Shown: positions 59,433 to 64,000 of the stretch, piece after piece
How positions within the stretch are numbered: the first letter of the stretch is position 1
Layout: every line of letters begins with the position of its first letter
From: Hormiphora californensis
Lineage: Eukaryota; Ctenophora; Tentaculata; Cydippida; Pleurobrachiidae
DNA: 64,000 nt
Assembly: GCA_020137815.1 (NCBI GenBank)
Contig: CM035360.1
Location: 191,001-255,000 of the forward strand
Direction: 5' to 3'
Notes under the pieces: generated by a model
What the model was told of the DNA's origin: nothing
The model's database searches: none
Seen by the model: only the letters and a program-made list of their open reading frames with translations
Program-made: the position numbers and the translations under genes

Positions 59433-59702
59433 GGAGAAAGCTATGGGTTAAACAAATATTTTCAGGATAACGAATGGACGTTTAAAGTAATAAACGAGAG
59501 AGCGATGGTCTACTTGAATGACATTAAAATTGCAGATCACGACATTACCTCATGTAAGGGGTATAACACCAACTGGTTGAACTACCACCAGGCAACTCGG
59601 TTCACCTTGGCGAACAGTGCTACTACTCACGGAGGGGACACTGCAAGCAAGGCCTATAGAGGCATTACAATCAATAATAATAACTTCGACCAAAGTAGGT
59701 AG
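58802..59702 (+). CDS. small secreted protein, family unknown
   Basis: Exons 58802-58862, 59021-59271 and 59466-59702 join in phase to give 182 residues. MLPCAILLILLRSGLAA is a signal peptide. The mature chain reads GWTTLNENSTNSLDFSQYFL, then alternates strands (GGFQIAITVGSAVTFSYCDF, NEWTFKVINERAMVYLNDIK), suggesting a beta-sandwich, and ends NNNNFDQSR. It has an N-glycosylation site near the N-terminus (NST) and two cysteines in the mature part. Function unknown; a lectin-like or matrix role is only a guess. Intron 2 contains a (GA)n microsatellite (59351-59427). The 3' region carries a 37-bp array. Confidence 0.68.
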
Positions 59703-59720
59703 ATGACTAAAAGACGAACC

Positions 59721-59900
59721 TGACTAAACCACTGCACAACATGTTATTGTAAAAACTGTACTGAACCACTGCACGACATGTTATTGTAAAAACTGTACTG
59801 AACCACTGCACGACATGTTATTGTAAAAACTGTACTGAACCACTGCACGACATGTTATTGTAAAAACTGTACTGAACCACTGCACGGCATGTTTGTCAAC
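59721..59900 (+). repeat. 37-bp tandem array, five copies
   Basis: Units of ACTGAACCACTGCACGACAT then GTTATTGTAAAAACTGT, directly after the stop codon of the secreted-protein gene. Confidence 0.93.
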
Positions 59901-59974
59901 TGTACTGTTAAAATACGGCAGGGCGTATTTTAATGGAAAGTGTCTGTTTTTCTGAACTATTTCCCCCTTCAAAG

Positions 59975-60079
59975 CTGTCGGCGCCGCCGACCCCATCTAA
60001 GCAGTAAGCGCTTACTGCTTAGATGGGGTCGGCACACTGATTTGATATATTCAAATTGGGGTCTGGCACCTCCAGACAG
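59975..60079. mobile_element. hAT-like MITE family B, copy 7 (105 bp)
   Basis: CTGTCGGCGCCGCCGACCCC at one end and CCAGACAG at the other, with an internal palindrome CTAAGCAGTAAGCGCTTACT. Perfect 8-bp duplication CTTCAAAG at 59967-59974 and 60080-60087. Confidence 0.88.
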
Positions 60080-60084
60080 CTTCA

Positions 60085-61740
60085 AAGGGTGGAAGAACTA
60101 CGTTGCTAAGGGTGGGGGAACTACGTTGCTAAGGGTGGAAGAACTACGTTGCTAAGGGTGGGGGAACTACGTTGCTAAGGGTGGTGGAACTACGTTGCTA
60201 AGGGTGGGGAACTACGTTGCTAAGGGTGGGGGAACTACGTTGCTAAGGGTGGGGGGAACTACGTTGCTAAGGGTGGGGGAACTACATTGCTAAGGGTGGG
60301 GGAACTACGTTGCTAAGGGTGGGGGAACTACGTTGCTAAGGGTGGGGGAACTACGTTGCTAAGGGTGGGGGAACTACGTTGCTAAGGGTGGGGGAACTAC
60401 GTTGCTAAGGGTGGTGGAACTACGTTGCTAAGGGTGGTGGAACTACGTTGCTAAGGGTGGGGGAACTACGTTGCTAAGGGTGGGGGAACTACGTTGCTAA
60501 GGGTGGTGGAACTACGTTGCTAAGGGTGGGGAACTACGTTGCTAAGGGTGGAGGAACTACGTTGCTAAGGGTGGGGGAACTACGTTGCTAAGGGTGGGGG
60601 AACTACATTGCTAAGGGTGGGGGAACTACATTGCTAAGGGTGGGGGAACTACGTTGCTAAGGGTGGGGGAACTACGTTGCTAAGGGCTCTAGGACTGTAA
60701 CTCACCTGGACTGTAACTCGAAAGTGAGTTATTGTCCGAAAATTGGCGTCGACTTTTTATTTTTTGGTGACTTTCTGTCCGCTTTATTTTCGACTTTTTG
60801 CTAGGACAAAAAGTCGATAGCTAGGACAAAATGTCGATATTGAAACTCACCTGGTTTTTACCGTAAAACCCAACCCAACCTTAATACAGCCCTAACCTCG
60901 AACCCAAACAATAACCCTAACACTACTATTAAGGGAATATAAACCAGTGAACTCTCGTTTCCGGCCTATCGGCCGCAATCTCGAGTTCCCATGAGAGGTG
61001 AGTTAATGTCCTTTTGGACTCTAACTCACCCTAAATAGTGGGGCGGACAAAAAGTCACCAGATCCGGACTATAACTCACCTAGATTCGAGATTTTCAAAA
61101 TGTGAGTTATAGTCCGAAATTTTCGAGTTCGAGTTCGAGTTATCGTCCATTCGAGTTTTTGTCCGGTACCCGTTGCTAAGGGTGGGGGAACTACGTTGCT
61201 AAGGGTGGGGGAACTACGTTGCTAAGGGTGGGGGAACTACGTTGCTAAGGGTGGGGAACTACGTTGCTAAGGGTGGGGGAACTACGTTGCTAAGGGTGGG
61301 GGAACTACGTTGCTAAGGGTGGGGGAACTACGTTGCTAAGGGTGGGGGAACTACGTTGCTAAGGGTGGGGGAACTACGTTGCTAAGGGTGGGGGAACTAC
61401 GTTGCTTATGGTGGGGGAACTACGTTGCTAAGGGTGGGGGAACTACGTTGCACAGGGTGGGGGAACTACGTTGCTAAGGGTGGGGAACTACGTTGCTAAG
61501 GGTGGGGAAACTACGTTGCTAAGGGTGGGGGAACTACGTTGCTAAGGCTGGGGGAACTACGTTGCTAAGGGTGGGGGAACTACGTTGCACAGGGTGGGGG
61601 AACTACGTTGCTAAGGGTGGGGGAACTACGTTGCTAAGGGTGGGGGAACTACGTTGCTAAGGCTGGGGGAACTACGTTGCTAAGGGTGGGGGAACTACGT
61701 TGCTAAGGGTGGGGGAACTACGTTGCTAAGGGTGGGGGAG
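60085..61740 (+). repeat. 23-bp tandem array, about 50 copies, interrupted
   Basis: Units of GGGGGAACTACGTTGCTAAG plus GGT, in two blocks, 60085-60685 and 61171-61740, separated by an insertion. Confidence 0.94.
60686..61170. mobile_element. unclassified insertion inside the 23-bp array
   Basis: About 485 bp unlike the array. GGACTGTAACTCACC, GTGAGTTATTGTCC and ACAAAAAGTCGA motifs occur in both orientations, giving weak inverted ends. No open frame. Its family is unknown. Confidence 0.6.
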
Positions 61741-62348
61741 GGTAACACTTGTTTCAGATTGGTCGTAAGAATTATGAAGACATCCTGCTGAGGAAAACAA
61801 CGCCAGCAGCTATCATTTAACTAGTGGAAACCCAAATAATGTTCGTTCACAAAACTTGATCTGTCGCCGACCCGATGTGATGACTGCAGCAGGACTCAGG
61901 AGACAGGTATATACTAATTCCTTTATTACCTATTCTACGTATTGGTCGTGAAAGTCGGCATTTTCTCACCACCCACCCTCCCTACTTGCCAAGTTAGACT
62001 GTTTTTCTAAAATAAAATAAAAGAGTTTGAACAAAACAACTCCCTACAGGTAGTGGTACAATTGGGAATGGGAATGCGAACGAGAGACCAGTTATTCGCG
62101 ACGAGTGAAATTATCAGACGTACCGACACTGCACAGCCGTCCTAACCAAACTTTCTGGACTTTTCTTAGATCTAGGGTTAAATTATTTCTTTTTAGTAAG
62201 AACTGGGTTGTGTTTTGAAGTTGCTCTAGTTGTTGTGGGCAATTTTTTCCCTGTATCCGCAGGAGAAAATGCGTTGGCAAGTTTATTCTTTATGGGAATC
62301 TCTCCAGGTTTTCAATCGTTTATCTCATTTACCAAAGAAAAGTTGGTC
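61741..62348. other. non-coding, one weak exon
   Basis: A CTTGTTTCAG acceptor at 61748-61757 precedes a 20-codon frame IGRKNYEDILLRKTTPAAII and stop; no phase-compatible donor was found. Otherwise nothing. Confidence 0.35.
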
Positions 62349-63605
62349 CAAATTGGGCAGGTGCACAGTTGCTCGACAGTCTATTTCTGGCTGCTATTTC
62401 TGGCTGCTATTTCTGGCTGCTATTTCTGGCTGCTATTTCTGGCTGCTAAACCTATTTCTGGCTGCTAGACCTATTTCTGGCTGCAAGCAGCCAGAAATAG
62501 ATTTTAGCAGCCAGAAATAGGGTCTAGCAGCCAGAAATAGGGTTTCTCTCACGTGATCTCTCTATCTCTGTATGGGATACGAGAGACGAATCGGTGAAGT
62601 GATTTGGTATCTGTAACTGTAATTGGGTATGGGATACGGGAGACGAATCGGTGAAATGATTCGGTATCTGCAACTAATTTGGTATGGGATACGGGAAACG
62701 AATCGGTGAAGTGATTCGGTATCTGCAACTAATTGGGTATGGGATATGAGAGGCACCTCTTTTGTTTTACCGGTCCCCTAGCTCCCAACTTGAAATTTAC
62801 GCCATCGAATATGTGTTATCACACCTATTGCGTCAAATCACTGATAAACTGATCTCATATCACGCTGTGTAATATGTCGGGATAGCATTACCGATAAACA
62901 GATCTCTTATCGTGTAACTTTTCATGCCTCGTGTCACAAACAAGGCGGGTGGGACCCATCGCAATCAATTATGCCGTCACCGGACAGTTCCTATACCTTC
63001 TCTCCCACGAAACGACAAAACCACGAACACTCCTTGATCGGGGACAACATCGAGGAGGAGCCTCGACATTTGCTCCCTCTGTATGGAGGGAAGACACCAG
63101 CTTCAGGCCTGCCCTCTGAACAGGCCCACATCTCCGCTCCGGATCCTGCGGCGTTTCAACCTGTGTGCCTGCCGGGAGGTATCGAGGACAGTAAACCTGG
63201 ATCCGAATACGCACCATAGTGGACCAGTTCCTATGCGACCACCATCTTCCTCGCCAACACGTCCAGCAGCAGCGCCCGACTGAGGACAACACCATACTCG
63301 ATATGCAACTAATTTGGCAGGTCCCGTATCCCATACCCAATTAGTTGCAGATACCGAATCATTTCACCGATTCGTCTCCCGTATCCCATACAGAGATAGA
63401 GAGATCACGTGATTTAGCAGCCAGAAATAGCAGCCAGAAATAGATTTTAGCAGCCAGAAATAGATTTTAGCAGCCAGAAATAGGTCTTGCAGCCAGAAAT
63501 AGGTCTTGCAGCCAGAAATAGCAGCCAGAAATAGCAGCCAGAAATAGCAGCCAGAAATAGCAGCCAGAAATAGACTGTCGAGCAACTGTGCACCTGCCCC
63601 AAATT
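62349..63605. mobile_element. 1.26-kb foldback element with TATTTCTGGCTGC arrays
   Basis: The outer inverted arms start CAAATTGGGCAGGTGCACAG and run TTGCTCGACAGTCTATTTCT. Inside both arms are tandem TATTTCTGGCTGC units (13 bp), then a shared segment with CACGTGAT, GAGACGAATCGGTGAA and TATCTGCAACTAATT (repeated three times on the left, once on the right). A unique core of about 550 bp (62760-63310) has an 82-codon plus-strand frame at 62971-63219 and a 123-codon minus-strand frame, neither recognised. Confidence 0.82.
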
Positions 63606-63872
63606 GTCGATGGCACTAAATATTTGACCTGCTGCAATTTGCTTAGCAACATTGAAACAAGTCCACGTTCAAGAGAAAGCGTGTATTGTTCATACTATTA
63701 TTAAGCCAAAAAATAATTGAAATTAGTTGGCGGGAAAGGTGACCCACTTACACCTTTTGCTACTGCCGGGTATCACCACGAACTCTCATTCTATCCCTCG
63801 GTATCTCAATCTCTCATTTTTCGAGGGTAACTTATTCCTGTTCGTTCTATCCCTCTCTCCTCCCTGTCTCCC
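63606..63872. other. non-coding tail
   Basis: No features recognised. Confidence 0.4.

Positions 63873-64000
<128 letters not shown>

Noticed and set aside
62969-63340. 123-codon minus-strand ORF in the foldback core
   Set aside because: It overlaps a comparable plus-strand frame, shows no domain and lies in a repeat element.

Overview
This is animal nuclear DNA. It holds spliced genes with GT-AG introns, class A and other 7TM receptors, an SLC22-type transporter, calmodulin, a Ly6/uPAR-like GPI-anchored protein and a MATH/BTB gene, plus dense non-autonomous DNA transposons, a Penelope-like element and very long mini- and microsatellites. Short introns, nested genes and divergent receptors suggest an early-branching marine invertebrate such as a sponge. 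That placement is inference; nothing in the window proves the species. No rRNA, tRNA, operon or CRISPR array was seen.

Layout. 0-4.9 kb is non-coding with MITEs. 4.9-11.6 kb is one 39-bp satellite of about 170 copies. 12-17.5 kb is mostly transposon relics. 17.5-20.9 kb carries three phase-compatible minus-strand exons of an unknown lysine- and proline-rich protein, with a one-exon SLC22-type transporter nested in its intron; the upstream splice acceptor lies in a 34-bp array of 50 copies. 24.1-26.0 kb has a 24-unit E-box (CACGTG) array and a one-exon rhodopsin-like GPCR. 27.0-33.6 kb is a four-exon Ly6-like gene whose start-codon/signal-peptide segment is repeated 49 times. 34.1-42.0 kb is a multi-exon 7TM gene full of tandem arrays, with an unknown 225-aa gene nested on the opposite strand. 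A G-rich array then runs into a 100-N gap at 43.08 kb. 45.0-50.4 kb is a calmodulin gene with one N-lobe and three successive C-lobe terminal exons. 51.2-54.2 kb is a MATH/BTB gene broken by a Penelope-like element. 58.8-59.7 kb is a small secreted-protein gene. 60-64 kb is a 23-bp array, a large foldback element and a CT microsatellite.

Two themes stand out. First, several tandem arrays are built on gene-structure boundaries: the repeated unit contains a splice acceptor (20.9 kb), a start codon plus signal peptide (27 kb) or a splice donor with its exon end (32.9, 36.8 and 40.2 kb). Second, two hAT-like MITE families (8-bp target duplications; termini CAGGAACCGACCGAA and CTGTCTGGCGG) have inserted at or near the 3' ends of four reading frames. 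They changed the C-terminus of the transporter, added 39 codons to the 225-aa protein, added 26 codons to the BTB protein, and duplicated the tail of the GPCR. For the 109-bp family, element plus target duplication is 117 bp, so insertion preserves frame.

Limits: all calls were made by eye, without homology search, RNA data or repeat libraries. Parts of the satellite and the gap-flanking DNA look like low-quality consensus.
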